64,000 nt of DNA from Rhizobium oryziradicis (GCF_001939045.1 NZ_MKIM01000025.1:305707-369706); one strand, 5' to 3'; positions 9,429 through 18,849 are shown, numbered from the stretch's first letter. Notes: generated by a model from the letters alone, not told the origin. Made by a program: numbers and translations.

Positions 9429-10106
9429 ATGATCGTGCAAGATGCAAAATTCCCCGCGAAACTGACCCCGAAACTGATGTTGGGATTGGTGGCTCTGCTA
9501 TCACTGTCCAGCTGCGGTGGCATGGGCAAGGATACGATGTCGACCGGCTCGATCCCTGATGATTATCGCACCCGCCACCCGATTGTGGTGACCGATGTGG
9601 AGCATTCCCTTGATTTGCCGGTGGCCCAAGGATCAAGCCGCATGACAACCGGCATGGGCGACACGGTGACAGGCTTTGCACAAGACTATCGCAATGCATC
9701 GAGCGGCTATGTGCAGATCATGGTGCCGTATGGCTCGCCCAACAGTGCTGCCGCTTCCGCACTCGCCCGTCAGGTTCGCAGTCGGCTGATTGCCAAGGGT
9801 GTTCCATCTTCAAAAATTATTGAGCGTCCCTATCAGGCGCAATCCAGCGGTGATGCCGCACCCATTCGCCTGAGCTATACCGCCACCACAGCTGTGGCGG
9901 GGCCTTGCGGTCAATGGCCGGAAGATCTGGCCAATGACACATCGCAAAACAAGAGTTGGGAAAACTTTGGCTGTGCCACTCAAGCCAATCTGGCAGCCCA
10001 GCTTGCAAGCCCAACGGACTTGATCGCCCCGCGCGGCATGACCCCGATTGATGCAGACCGTCGAACAAAAGTCATTTCCGATTATCGCAACGGTCGAATC
10101 AACTAA
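9429..10106 (+). CDS. cpaD: Flp pilus assembly lipoprotein CpaD
   Basis: 225 residues with a lipoprotein signal: hydrophobic LMLGLVALLSLSSC, where the Cys is the acylation site. The mature protein contains the CpaD pattern RHPIVVTDVEHSLDLPV and a conserved C-terminal region with two cysteines (GPCGQWPEDL and NFGCATQANLAAQ). It probably assists outer-membrane secretin localisation. The ATG at 9429, seven bases after the cpaC stop, was preferred to the in-frame codons inside cpaC. Confidence 0.92.
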   Translation: MIVQDAKFPAKLTPKLMLGLVALLSLSSCGGMGKDTMSTGSIPDDYRTRHPIVVTDVEHSLDLPVAQGSSRMTTGMGDTVTGFAQDYRNASSGYVQIMVPYGSPNSAAASALARQVRSRLIAKGVPSSKIIERPYQAQSSGDAAPIRLSYTATTAVAGPCGQWPEDLANDTSQNKSWENFGCATQANLAAQLASPTDLIAPRGMTPIDADRRTKVISDYRNGRIN

Positions 10107-10126
10107 CAGCGGGATCGGTCAACGTC

Positions 10127-11419
10127 ATGAACTCCATTCAATATGATATCCAATCCGTGACGCAAAACGGCGATGAGCATCGGGCTGATCCGTCAAAAGC
10201 CGGTGATCTGGACAAGCTGCGGCCTTTGCCACGCATTTCCGTTCATGCCTTCTGCCTCTCGGAGAGTGTGTTGGCAGTGATGGAGGAATGCGGGCGCGAC
10301 CGGCGTATGGCCAAGGTGAGCATGCGGGTGACCAGCGGTGGCATTTCGGCAGCCATCAACATGTTTTCGGGCGCGCCAACGCCCAACCTGATTATTCTGG
10401 AAACACAGGCGCAGGCGGGAGCGCTTTTGGCGGAACTGGCCCCGCTTGCCGAGGTGTGCGATCCCTCCACCCGCGTGATTGTCATTGGCCATTTCAACGA
10501 CATCGCTCTTTATCGCGAACTGATGCGCAACGGCGTGTCAGACTATATTGTGGCACCCGTGAGCATGTCGGACGTCGTTGGCGCGCTCTCAACCATCTTC
10601 ATTGATCCCGATGCCGAACCCCTGGGCCGTAGCATTGCTTTCATAGGGGCCAAAGGCGGCGTCGGCTCGTCGACAATTGCCCATAACGTTGCCTTCATGG
10701 TCGCCTCGCTGTTTTCATCCGAGACCATTCTGGCCGATCTGGATCTGGCCTATGGCACGGCCAATATCGATTTTGATCAAGACCCTGCGCAGGGCATTGC
10801 CGAAGCGGTGTTTGCGCCTGAGCGGCTGGATGAGACATTTCTTGATCGGTTGTTGACCGATTGCGCCAAAAACCTGTCCTTGCTGGCGGCCCCATCCTTG
10901 CTTGATCGTGCTTACGATTTTGAACGGGGTGCCTTTTTGCCGGTGCTGGAAACCTTGCAGCGCAGCGCGCCCATTGCCATTCTGGATGTGCCACACACTT
11001 GGAATGACTGGACACGCGCGCTTCTGGCCGAAGTGGACGAGATTGTTTTGACCTGCGCGCCCGACCTTGCCAATTTGCGCAACACCAAAAACATGCTGGA
11101 TGCCCTGAAAAAAATCAGGCCCAATGACAGGCCGCCGCATCTGATTTTCAATCAGGTCGGCATGCCCAAACGCCCGGAGATTTCGCCCGCCGACTTCTTT
11201 GAGCCGCTGGACATCAAGCCCGCCGCCATCATTCCGTTTGATGTGCAGCTGTTTGGCAATGCTGCCAACAGCGGCCGCATGATTGCCGAGGTTGATGCGA
11301 AATGCCCAACAGCAGAAACCTTTTCGCAGATTGCCCATCTCGTCACCGGGCGCACCAGTGCCAAGAAAGCCAAAAAAGCAGGCATTAGCCGGGTGCTGGA
11401 ACGCCTTGCTCGAAAATAA
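10127..11419 (+). CDS. cpaE: Tad pilus localisation ATPase CpaE/TadZ
   Basis: 430 residues. A degenerate receiver-like domain (about residues 35-160) is followed by a MinD/ParA-type ATPase domain with a deviant Walker A motif, GAKGGVGSSTIAHN, and the conserved DLAYGTANIDFD. TadZ/CpaE proteins act as polar hubs that recruit the pilus machine. It lies 20 bases downstream of cpaD and 64 before cpaF in the same operon. Confidence 0.93.
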   Translation: MNSIQYDIQSVTQNGDEHRADPSKAGDLDKLRPLPRISVHAFCLSESVLAVMEECGRDRRMAKVSMRVTSGGISAAINMFSGAPTPNLIILETQAQAGALLAELAPLAEVCDPSTRVIVIGHFNDIALYRELMRNGVSDYIVAPVSMSDVVGALSTIFIDPDAEPLGRSIAFIGAKGGVGSSTIAHNVAFMVASLFSSETILADLDLAYGTANIDFDQDPAQGIAEAVFAPERLDETFLDRLLTDCAKNLSLLAAPSLLDRAYDFERGAFLPVLETLQRSAPIAILDVPHTWNDWTRALLAEVDEIVLTCAPDLANLRNTKNMLDALKKIRPNDRPPHLIFNQVGMPKRPEISPADFFEPLDIKPAAIIPFDVQLFGNAANSGRMIAEVDAKCPTAETFSQIAHLVTGRTSAKKAKKAGISRVLERLARK

Positions 11420-11483
11420 CCACAGGCGATACGCCGCAAACGCGAGCCTTTGATCAGGGTTCGGTTCAACTGGAAGACATGAC

Positions 11484-12953
11484 ATGTTCGGTAAACGTGG
11501 AAATGACGGTTTTGGAAAGGGCAATACGGTGCAGACGCCGCCTGCCCCCATGCCACCATCGCCCAGTCAGTCGAGCCTGATCGAGCCATCCTCCGCAGCC
11601 CCGCGCCCGGCACCGCAGCCGCAGCCAGCTCCTGTGGCTCCGACACGAAAGCGGCAGATCCGCACCGATGATTATTACGACACCAAGAGCCAGGTCTTTG
11701 CCGCCCTGATCGACACCATTGATCTGTCACAACTGGCGAAATTGGATGTTGAAAGTGCGCGCGAGGAAATTCGCGACATTGTCAACGACATCATCAGCAT
11801 CAAAAATTTTGCCATGTCGATCTCCGAGCAGGAAGAGCTGCTGGAGGACATTTGCAATGACGTGTTGGGGTACGGCCCGCTTGAACCCCTGCTGGCGCGC
11901 GACGATATTTCCGACATCATGGTCAATGGCGCAGGCCAGACCTTTATCGAAGTGGGCGGCAAGACCATTGATTCCGAAATCCGGTTTCGTGACAATGCCC
12001 AGCTGATGTCGATCTGCCAGCGCATTGTCAGCCAGGTGGGACGGCGTGTGGATGAATCCAGCCCGATCTGCGATGCCCGCCTGCCCGATGGTTCGCGCGT
12101 CAACGTCATCGCGCCGCCGCTGTCCATTGATGGACCGGCGCTGACCATTCGTAAATTCAAAAAGGACAAGCTCAATCTCGATCAATTGGTCAAGTTTGGG
12201 GCCATCACGCCTGAAGGGGCGCAGATTTTGCAAATCATTGGCCGGGTGCGGTGCAATGTCGTCATTTCCGGCGGCACGGGTTCGGGCAAAACCACGCTTT
12301 TGAACTGCCTGACCCGCTATATTGATGTGGACGAGCGCATCATTACCTGCGAAGACACAGCCGAATTGCAATTGCAACAGCCGCATGTGGTGCGTTTGGA
12401 AACCCGCCCGCCCAATATTGAAGGCGAAGGCGAGATCACCATGCGCGATCTGGTGAAAAACTGCCTGCGTATGCGACCAGAACGGATTATTGTGGGCGAA
12501 GTGCGTGGACCGGAAGTGTTTGACCTGTTGCAGGCCATGAATACCGGCCATGATGGATCGATGGGCACCATCCACTCCAACACCCCGCGTGAATGCCTCA
12601 GCCGTATGGAATCGATGATTGCCATGGGTGGCTATTCGCTGCCAGCGAAAACCGTGCGGGAAATCATTTCGGGCTCGATTGACGTGATCATTCAGGCCGC
12701 CCGCCTGCGCGATGGTTCTCGTCGCATCACCCAGATTACCGAGGTGATTGGCATGGAAGGCGATGTGATCATCACGCAGGATTTGATGCGCTATGAGATT
12801 GAAGGCGAAGATCTGGCCGGAAAGATCATTGGCCGCCACATGTCTACCGGCGTTGGCAAACCGCATTTTTGGGAGCGGGCACGCTATTTCAATGAAGACC
12901 GACGCCTAGCCGCTGCGCTGGACGCCATGGAACAGAAATCCGGCGCGCTATAA
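11484..12953 (+). CDS. cpaF: Tad pilus motor ATPase CpaF/TadA
   Basis: 489 residues. A Pro/Gln-rich N-terminal tail of about 50 residues precedes the secretion-ATPase (T2S E/VirB11-like) fold, with Walker [10 protein letters not shown] from residue 263, the Asp box ([15 protein letters not shown]) and Walker B ([11 protein letters not shown]). It powers pilus polymerisation, and in Tad systems also retraction, from the cytoplasmic face. The order cpaE-cpaF-tadB-tadC is the conserved one. Confidence 0.95.
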   Translation: MFGKRGNDGFGKGNTVQTPPAPMPPSPSQSSLIEPSSAAPRPAPQPQPAPVAPTRKRQIRTDDYYDTKSQVFAALIDTIDLSQLAKLDVESAREEIRDIVNDIISIKNFAMSISEQEELLEDICNDVLGYGPLEPLLARDDISDIMVNGAGQTFIEVGGKTIDSEIRFRDNAQLMSICQRIVSQVGRRVDESSPICDARLPDGSRVNVIAPPLSIDGPALTIRKFKKDKLNLDQLVKFGAITPEGAQILQIIGRVRCNVVISGGTGSGKTTLLNCLTRYIDVDERIITCEDTAELQLQQPHVVRLETRPPNIEGEGEITMRDLVKNCLRMRPERIIVGEVRGPEVFDLLQAMNTGHDGSMGTIHSNTPRECLSRMESMIAMGGYSLPAKTVREIISGSIDVIIQAARLRDGSRRITQITEVIGMEGDVIITQDLMRYEIEGEDLAGKIIGRHMSTGVGKPHFWERARYFNEDRRLAAALDAMEQKSGAL

Positions 12954-12964
12954 GGACCAGACAA

Positions 12965-13969
12965 ATGACCCTCAATGTGCTTGCGATTGTTGTTCTGGCG
13001 GCCATTGCGGCAGGTTCGCTGGCCTATGTGCTGATGTTCTCAAAGGTCGAGGCCGACAAAAAGGCGGCAAGCCGGCTGGCGCGCGTGAAAAATGCCGAAT
13101 CAGACACCATCAAGGCACGCAGTGCGCGGGACCGGGTACAGGAACTGTCGAAGCGGCGAAAATCCGTGCAGGACACGTTGAAAGAACTCGAGCGCAAGCA
13201 GGCGGAAAACACCAAAAAAATTGCCAATCAACCGCTGAAACAACGTTTGCCGCAGACAGGCTTCGCTTTGAGCCTCACCCATTTCATCATTGCCAGCACC
13301 ACGCTGGGCCTGGTGTTTTTCTGCATCGGTCTCATTATGGGTATGAGCCTGCTGCTGGCGGCTTGCGTTGGCTTTGTCGCAGGCGTCGGCCTGCCGCGCT
13401 GGATTGTCAACTTCATGATCAAGCGGCGACAGGGAAAATTCCTGATCGAGTTTCCCAATGCCCTGGATGTGATGGTGCGCGCCATCAAATCCGGCCTGCC
13501 GCTGAATGACGCGCTGCGCATGATTGCAACTGACGCGCAAGAGCCGGTGAAGGCGGAATTTCGCAAAGTGGTGGATTCGCAGCAGCTCGGCATTTCGGTG
13601 CCGGAAGCCTGCGCCCGCATGTTTTCCGCCATGCCGCTCCAGGAGGTGAATTTTTTCTCGATCGTCATCACCATTCAGGCGCAGGCGGGTGGCAATCTTT
13701 CCGAAGCGCTGGCCAATCTATCCAAGGTTCTGCGTGAGCGGCGCAAGATGCGCGCAAAAGTCAGCGCGCTCTCCATGGAGGCCAAGGCGTCGGCGGTGAT
13801 CATCGGTTCCTTGCCCTTTATTGTTACGCTTTTGGTCTACATCACCTCGCCTGAGTATATCGGGATTTTGTTTACCGATCCGCGTGGCCATCTGATTTTG
13901 GGTCTGTCAGGCATATGGATGTCGATTGGCATTTTCATCATGCGCCAAATGATCAATTTTGACATCTGA
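12965..13969 (+). CDS. tadB: Tad inner-membrane platform protein TadB
   Basis: 334 residues. An N-terminal helix and a charged coiled-coil-like segment (about residues 25-85, rich in Lys/Arg/Glu) precede a type II secretion F domain (about 165-290, FPNALDVMVRAIKSGLPLNDAL) with flanking membrane helices. It forms the inner-membrane platform with TadC, against which CpaF works. It starts 11 bases after the cpaF stop. Confidence 0.93.
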   Translation: MTLNVLAIVVLAAIAAGSLAYVLMFSKVEADKKAASRLARVKNAESDTIKARSARDRVQELSKRRKSVQDTLKELERKQAENTKKIANQPLKQRLPQTGFALSLTHFIIASTTLGLVFFCIGLIMGMSLLLAACVGFVAGVGLPRWIVNFMIKRRQGKFLIEFPNALDVMVRAIKSGLPLNDALRMIATDAQEPVKAEFRKVVDSQQLGISVPEACARMFSAMPLQEVNFFSIVITIQAQAGGNLSEALANLSKVLRERRKMRAKVSALSMEAKASAVIIGSLPFIVTLLVYITSPEYIGILFTDPRGHLILGLSGIWMSIGIFIMRQMINFDI

Positions 13970-13978
13970 GGAAAAGCC

Positions 13979-14959
13979 ATGACAGATGATCTTGCCTCAC
14001 GTCTGACCAATCCATCCCTGCTGATCGCGCTTTTGGTGGCGGTTGCGGTTTTTGCCACCCTTTACACCATTGTTGTGCCGCTGTTTGAACGCAACGACCT
14101 CAACAAACGGATGAAAGCGGTCTCCACCGAGCGTGACCAGATTCGCGCGCGCGAGCGTGCCCGCATGAATTCTGAAACCGGCCGCGGAACGTTGCGCAAC
14201 ACCGATAGCAGTTCTGCCAGCAAGATTGTCGAGCGCTTTAATCTGCGCAAAGCCCTGGTGGACGAGAACACCGTTGGCCGGTTGAAAACCGCGGGCCTGC
14301 GCTCTACCAATGCGCTCAACACATTTCTCGCCGCCCGTTTCGTGCTGCCCTTTGTGTTTCTAACCCTTGCCAGCATCTGGATTTTTGCCTTCCACAATCT
14401 TCATGAGCGGCCTTTTGCCGTTCGCCTTCTGGCCGCGATTGTGGCGGGCTATATCGGCTTTTACCTGCCCAACATCTATGTTTCCAATCGCATTTCCAAA
14501 CGCCAGCTTTCCATTCGCCGCGCCTGGCCCGATGCGCTTGATCTGATGCTGATCTGCGTCGAATCCGGTATGTCGATTGAAGCGGCCATGCGCCGGGTGG
14601 CCGATGAGATGGCGACCCAATCGCCTGATCTGGCGGAAGAAATGGTGCTGACCACGGCCGAGCTGTCGTTTTTGCAAGACCGGCGTCTGGCCTATGAAAA
14701 TCTGGGCAACCGCACCCAATTGGAAACGGTTAAATCCGTCTGTCAGGCTCTGGTTCAGGCCGAACGCTATGGCACGCCCATTGGGCAGGCCTTGCGCGTG
14801 CTGGCCCAGGAAAGCCGGGATGAACGGATGAATGCGGCCGAAAAAAAAGCCGCCGCCCTGCCCCCCAAGCTGACCGTGCCGATGATTCTCTTTTTCCTGC
14901 CGGTGCTGATTGCTGTCATTTTGGGACCAGCTGGCATGCGGGTGTCGGATCGTTTCTAA
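13979..14959 (+). CDS. tadC: Tad inner-membrane platform protein TadC
   Basis: 326 residues with the same architecture as TadB: an N-terminal helix, a basic linker, two helices (about residues 115-170), then a T2SSF domain (about 180-300, WPDALDLMLICVESGMSIEAAM) and a C-terminal helix. It is the last gene of the flp-cpa-tad operon and lies nine bases after tadB. No clear terminator follows. Confidence 0.93.
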   Translation: MTDDLASRLTNPSLLIALLVAVAVFATLYTIVVPLFERNDLNKRMKAVSTERDQIRARERARMNSETGRGTLRNTDSSSASKIVERFNLRKALVDENTVGRLKTAGLRSTNALNTFLAARFVLPFVFLTLASIWIFAFHNLHERPFAVRLLAAIVAGYIGFYLPNIYVSNRISKRQLSIRRAWPDALDLMLICVESGMSIEAAMRRVADEMATQSPDLAEEMVLTTAELSFLQDRRLAYENLGNRTQLETVKSVCQALVQAERYGTPIGQALRVLAQESRDERMNAAEKKAAALPPKLTVPMILFFLPVLIAVILGPAGMRVSDRF

Positions 14960-15081
14960 TCCGGTCTCGCCTCTGCCTCTTGCAGGTTTTGAAAAAACTG
15001 TGAACGCACCACCCTTTTGTCGGTCGCAATCTGATCTTATATAGGAGACAGAAACCCGAACTCTTCGGGAAGGAGATTACC

Positions 15082-15492
15082 ATGCAAAGCGCACCAGCCT
15101 CTTTTGTCGCAAGCCTGCTGCTGGCCGCTTCCACGCTGGCGACACCCGCATTTGCCGAGCCCATCAAGAAACCAAGCGCAAACAAAATGCCGACCATGCA
15201 AAGCTGGACCTTGCCCACTGAGCGCTACAAAGACTTGCCCGGTGTCAAATCTCAGGCCGAAATTGATCGGCAAAATCTCCAACCCAGCTACAATTGCACA
15301 ACGGAAACCGTGTTGATGCAGGGCCGTGGCACCCGCGATTTTCATTTTCTCGGCTCCGGCATGCCGCGCACGGTTTACCACTGCACCACCGGTAATAGCG
15401 ATGACGGCACCGGTGTGTCTTACACCGGCACGCAGCCGCCCAATAATGGTGCGTGGATACCGGGCATCAACCCGCGTGATGTGGGTGAATAA
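15082..15492 (+). CDS. Small secreted protein of unknown function
   Basis: 136 residues with a clear signal peptide (cleavage likely after TPAFA). The mature part is polar with two cysteines (YNCTTETVL and VYHCTTGN) that could pair in the periplasm. No family is recognised with confidence. AAGGAG stands six to seven bases before the ATG, so translation looks efficient. It follows tadC on the same strand after a 122-base gap, and a pilus link is only positional. Confidence 0.7.
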   Translation: MQSAPASFVASLLLAASTLATPAFAEPIKKPSANKMPTMQSWTLPTERYKDLPGVKSQAEIDRQNLQPSYNCTTETVLMQGRGTRDFHFLGSGMPRTVYHCTTGNSDDGTGVSYTGTQPPNNGAWIPGINPRDVGE

Positions 15493-15507
15493 GAAGCTGT
15501 GCCGTTT

Positions 15508-16095
15508 TTAACTCTCGCTTTCGCCAGAGACCACTTCAGCCTTGCCCAGCAAAAGCGAGTGATAGCGATTGAGGCGCTCGAAATGCGCATTCATGGCGCG
15601 GGCGATCTGGGTCGAATTTTTCACCGATAGAAAATGGCTGACAATCTGCGCGTAATGATTGGCTTGGCGCGGCAGGCGCTGTTCTGGCTGCTTGCGCTCC
15701 AAAATCTCCTCGTCACTCAGCACCTGCACCACTTGGGTTGGCGCAGGCAACCGCTCAAGCGGCTCCGTGCGCGGTGGCAAGGCACCGTTGACCAATTGAG
15801 AGCTTGGGTCGAAATGGTGAAAAAGCCCAGCCTCCAGAGCGTTGATCTCGGCCCTGTCCGTCACCGGATAGGCCCAGACATAGGCTATTTCCCACACATC
15901 AATCTGCCGGTTGGCGATAATATCGGAACGCGCCGAGGTCAGGTGACGGGCCACGCGGGCGCGAATACCATCCTTGGATTGGCCGACATAAAGGGGCACA
16001 TTGTCGAGATCGGCCAGAATGTAGACGCCAATATCATTGATCAGCGAGGCAACCGCCCGTTTTCGAAAGTTGAAATCAACGGCCAAACCGCACAA
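15508..16095 (-). CDS. GIY-YIG nuclease, probable restriction enzyme partner of the adjacent methyltransferase
   Basis: About 195 residues. The N-terminal half carries a full GIY-YIG active site: GVY (residues 23-25), YVG (36-38), basic residues R45/R47/R50 with H51, the probable metal-binding E88 in ALEAGLFHHF, and an Asn at 103. The C-terminal half is not recognised and may bind DNA. Its start overlaps the 3' end of the cytosine methyltransferase gene, so the two are made together. Some type II restriction enzymes (Eco29kI and relatives) use this fold; membership of that exact family is inferred from context. The outer start is a TTG at 16095; another TTG at 16086 has a better-spaced AAGAGG. 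Confidence 0.72.
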   Translation of the reverse strand: MCGLAVDFNFRKRAVASLINDIGVYILADLDNVPLYVGQSKDGIRARVARHLTSARSDIIANRQIDVWEIAYVWAYPVTDRAEINALEAGLFHHFDPSSQLVNGALPPRTEPLERLPAPTQVVQVLSDEEILERKQPEQRLPRQANHYAQIVSHFLSVKNSTQIARAMNAHFERLNRYHSLLLGKAEVVSGESES

Positions 16096-17287
16096 CCTCT
16101 TGGCTGTTCATGGGCGATTTGGCGTTCTTTGCCACATCATGGGCAACACCATGGGCCACATCATGCGCTACGAGTGGTTCAAACAGATAGTGGGCAAGGA
16201 AGCGCACAACCGGCACAGCCACTCCGTCGCCCGTCAGGTGATAGGCCTCATTATAACGACGCGGCAGCCGGTAGCTCTCGTCCAACCCCATAAGGCGGGC
16301 GGTTTCGCGGGCGGAGATCAGCCGCGAGCGAACCCGCTCATTCTCGACCACCAGAAGTGTCTGGCGCGATGAGCCGCCATTGGGCGTGCGCAAACAGCCC
16401 GAAATATCATCAAAACGCACCTCGGCCCGCACAATGCGGCCAGCCGCTTCGGGGCGCGTGCGTTTGTAAACGCCGCCCACCATGCGCCGCCCTGCCCGTT
16501 TGGCGGCCTCCACCTTGGCCAGATTGACCGGAGACATGCTGGCCAGCAATTTCAAAGTTTGCTCAGGCGTATGCCAGACAACATCGGCAGGATTTTCTTC
16601 AAGAATATCGCAAAAGGCTGTGGTGCGCAGCGCCGGAGACGGAACATTCCACCATAACCAATCGTCGGCCACCCTCTTGCCAAGCCGCTGGTGGGCATTG
16701 CGCAAACTGCGGGTGTGAAACGGCAAAGTCGGCTCCGGCGACAATAAGGAAGGATCAATCGGCAGATCCTTGCGCACCCCAATCAAAAACAGCCTTGGTC
16801 GCGACTGTGGCAAAAACAACGCGGCGTCCACCACCAGCGCACCATAACGATAGCCCGCTTGCGAAAATGTCTCGCAAATTGCCTTGAAATCCTCGCCCTT
16901 ATGGGAGGTCAGCGCCCCGCAGACATTTTCCAAAGCAATCACCTTTGGACCACGCCCGTCGGCATTCAGACCCGTCATCAAATCCCAAAACGGATAGAAT
17001 GTGCTTGAGCGCGCCCCGCGCAGGCCAGCACCCACACCCGCCAAAGACAAATCCTGACAGGGAAACGAGCCCCAGGCCAAATCAACTGCCCCCGGCAGAT
17101 GATCGACATGCAACGCTCTGATGTCACAAACATTCAGTTCGCCACCCGTGCCCCAGTTGTCTTGATAGGTCAGTGCCTTTTTGCCGTCGACATCATTGGC
17201 AAACGCACAATGCCATGCTGGCCCAAGGCCCGCCCGCGCCATGCCGCCGCCTGCAAAAAACTCATAGAACGAAAACGGCTGTCGCAT
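16076..17287 (-). CDS. DNA (cytosine-5) methyltransferase
   Basis: 403 residues that transfer a methyl group from SAM to C5 of cytosine. Motifs in order: FAGGG (11-15, SAM binding), PCQ with catalytic C77 (76-78), ENV (120-122), QSRPR (161-165), a target-recognition region (about 180-330, including TPNGGSSRQT), and a C-terminal GDGVAVPV block. The ATG at 17287 has AAGGA upstream; the longer open frame lacks family similarity. The C-terminus ends in an unusual AHDVAHGVAHDVA repeat encoded by 12-bp units. The recognition sequence cannot be read from the protein. It is paired with the GIY-YIG nuclease downstream. Confidence 0.9.
   Translation of the reverse strand: MRQPFSFYEFFAGGGMARAGLGPAWHCAFANDVDGKKALTYQDNWGTGGELNVCDIRALHVDHLPGAVDLAWGSFPCQDLSLAGVGAGLRGARSSTFYPFWDLMTGLNADGRGPKVIALENVCGALTSHKGEDFKAICETFSQAGYRYGALVVDAALFLPQSRPRLFLIGVRKDLPIDPSLLSPEPTLPFHTRSLRNAHQRLGKRVADDWLWWNVPSPALRTTAFCDILEENPADVVWHTPEQTLKLLASMSPVNLAKVEAAKRAGRRMVGGVYKRTRPEAAGRIVRAEVRFDDISGCLRTPNGGSSRQTLLVVENERVRSRLISARETARLMGLDESYRLPRRYNEAYHLTGDGVAVPVVRFLAHYLFEPLVAHDVAHGVAHDVAKNAKSPMNSQEVVRFGR
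16131..16166. repeat. Three imperfect 12-bp tandem units in the methyltransferase C-terminus
   Basis: GCCACATCATGG, GCAACACCATGG and GCCACATCATGC lie head to tail (plus strand), encoding the repeating AHDVAHGVAHDVA tail on the minus strand. The unit is a multiple of three, so gain or loss would change tail length without shifting frame. Confidence 0.8.
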
Positions 17288-17473
17288 TGCATTCCTTCGA
17301 GCCTGATCTGTGCCCCGATCGATGATGTGACACATGACACGAATTAGTTTCTGATTTGTTCTCATTCTAGCATGTTTTTCGAGAGGGCAGCAACTGCACA
17401 AGCAGGACATTAGGGCTTGAGAACACAGAATTCGGGGGAGAGCGCTGCCGAGGACGAAACGCAGATTTCAGAC

Positions 17474-17507
17474 AACAAAAAAGCCCGGTAAAACCGGGCT
17501 TTTTTTG
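17474..17507. terminator. Bidirectional Rho-independent terminator
   Basis: AAAAAAGCCCGG and CCGGGCTTTTTTT form a strong stem around TAAAA, with A and T tracts on either side, so it can work in both directions. On the minus strand it follows the tRNA-Leu gene by about 53 bases. Confidence 0.9.
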
Positions 17508-17559
17508 GTAGACTATAGTTTGGCATTCTTAAATCAAGCCATTGACTTGATTAAGGAAT

Positions 17560-17646
17560 TGGTGCCCAGAAGAGGACTCGAACCTCCACACCCTTGCGAG
17601 TACCAGCACCTGAAGCTGGCGCGTCTACCAATTCCGCCATCTGGGC
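17560..17646 (-). tRNA. tRNA-Leu(CAG)
   Basis: On the minus strand, GCCCAGA pairs with TCTGGGC as the acceptor stem, followed by A and an encoded CCA. The anticodon arm is CCAGC-TTCAGGT-GCTGG, giving anticodon CAG. The long variable arm and GGTTCGAGTCC T-arm are typical of class II tRNA-Leu. The length is 87 bases with CCA. Confidence 0.96.
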
Positions 17647-18015
17647 GTTGGAGAGGGATTTAGTCGGCTAGACGGTCCCTGTCAACACGGTTTTTGAACT
17701 TTTCATGTCAGGCTGTGTATTTTTTTGGTGGTCGCAAAAATGCACATGGAGGATGAGAAATCAACATTTGCACAGGCCGTTGAATTTCATTGAGAAATAA
17801 CTGATTTCATTGACAGAAAGAAAAATACTGACAAGCCGAAACGCGAGCACTAATATATTCTTCGCATCGACCATGGCACCCATCACATGAAGACAAAAGG
17901 CTATAGCAGGCTGCGCGGCTCCAGAATCACGCGCAATGCTATTGCATAGCGTCATGCCAAACGGCGACGTCATAACCACGATCCGGATCTCACGGATTCT
18001 TCGAGGAGGCACTGA
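17647..18015. other. Intergenic region between tRNA-Leu and the BA14K gene
   Basis: 369 bases without a convincing gene. It must contain the tRNA promoter (minus strand) and the promoter of the BA14K-family gene. A reading frame on the minus strand at 17761-18012 lacks coding character. CGAGGAGGCAC immediately before 18016 supplies the ribosome-binding site for the next gene. Confidence 0.5.
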
Positions 18016-18516
18016 ATGTCTTTTTTCCGCAAGGCTCTGGCCGGTATTGCGATGATGGTTGCTGCTGGCTTACCGCAGACAGCGTCATTCGCCATGCCTT
18101 TTGCGGCGGCACCTATCGACAAGAGCACACCGCTTGTTCAAGACGTTCGCTACGTCTGCGACAATTATGGTTGCTATGATCGACCCGATTTCGGCCGCCC
18201 GCCGCCACCGCCGCCAGGGTATTACCCCCCTGGCCCACCCCCTGCTTATGGCAGGCCGCCACCACCACCGCCGGGCTATTATCGCCCAGGCCCGCCGCCC
18301 GGCCCACCACCCGGTTATGGTAGACCGCCGCCACCACCGCCTGGATTTTACCGACCAGGTCCGCCGCCCGGCTATGGCCGACCACCGCCACCGCGCAATG
18401 GCTGGGGCGCGCATGTCCGTTGGTGCCTGAACAACCACAGAGCCTACGACCCGGACAGCAACCGGTATCTGGATCGTGATGGACGTTACCGGATTTGCCG
18501 CTCACCCTTCCGGTAA
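18016..18516 (+). CDS. BA14K-family secreted protein with proline-rich repeats
   Basis: 166 residues: a signal peptide (about 1-26), a short acidic stretch with a Cys pair (YVCDNYGCYD), then about 65 residues of GRPPPPPPGYY-type repeats (DNA 18196-18390), and a C-terminal domain with W-C-x13-Y-x2-C spacing (HVRWCLNNHRAYD...YRICRSPF) typical of BA14K, a Rhizobiales cell-surface family described as lectin-like and immunoreactive in Brucella. It is probably exposed in the periplasm or on the surface. The proline-rich linker could vary in length between strains. Confidence 0.85.
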   Translation: MSFFRKALAGIAMMVAAGLPQTASFAMPFAAAPIDKSTPLVQDVRYVCDNYGCYDRPDFGRPPPPPPGYYPPGPPPAYGRPPPPPPGYYRPGPPPGPPPGYGRPPPPPPGFYRPGPPPGYGRPPPPRNGWGAHVRWCLNNHRAYDPDSNRYLDRDGRYRICRSPFR

Positions 18517-18530
18517 ACCCAACAACAATC

Positions 18531-18558
18531 AGGGCGAGGCCTATGCTTCGCCCTTTTG
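18531..18558 (+). terminator. Terminator after the BA14K gene
   Basis: AGGGCGA pairs with TCGCCCT across about ten bases and is followed by TTTGTG. It lies 15 bases after the BA14K stop and runs into the end of the convergent SelW-like gene. Confidence 0.55.
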
Positions 18559-18849
18559 TGTTTCAACCGACACACGATCAACATGCCCAAGATCACGCTC
18601 GGGATCGATTACATCGCGCACCCGCTGCTTCAGCTCTTTTGGCCCCGGAAAGCCGCCATCACGCTTGCGCTCCCAAACCAGCGCACCATTGACCCGCACC
18701 TCAAAATGACCACCGGTTCCGGGAATAAGCCCAACTTCGCCCAAGTCATCGCCAAAGGTCTGCAGCAATTCCTGCGCCATCCAGCCCGCCCGCAGCAACC
18801 AATTGCATTGGGTGCAATAGAGAATGGTGATTTTTGGTTTTTCGGTCAT
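18541..18849 (-). CDS. SelT/SelW/SelH (Rdx) family thioredoxin-like protein
   Basis: 102 residues with the Rdx-family N-terminus ITILYCTQCNWLLRAGWMAQELL, in which C-T-Q-C is the redox motif (in eukaryotic SelW the second position is Sec). The conserved GTGGHFEVRVNG follows. A redox role is known for the family but the bacterial function is unclear. It is convergent with the BA14K gene and divergent from the DUF1508 gene. Confidence 0.88.
   Translation of the reverse strand: MTEKPKITILYCTQCNWLLRAGWMAQELLQTFGDDLGEVGLIPGTGGHFEVRVNGALVWERKRDGGFPGPKELKQRVRDVIDPERDLGHVDRVSVETQKGEA

Noticed and set aside
15508..16095. GIY-YIG protein as a homing endonuclease or UvrC fragment
   Set aside because: No intron or intein is present, no UvrC-specific domains follow, and the overlap with a methyltransferase fits restriction-modification better.
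17761..18012. Minus-strand open frame of 83 codons upstream of the BA14K gene
   Set aside because: No ribosome-binding site, no family resemblance, and it would occupy the promoter region of the BA14K gene and the AT-rich spacer.
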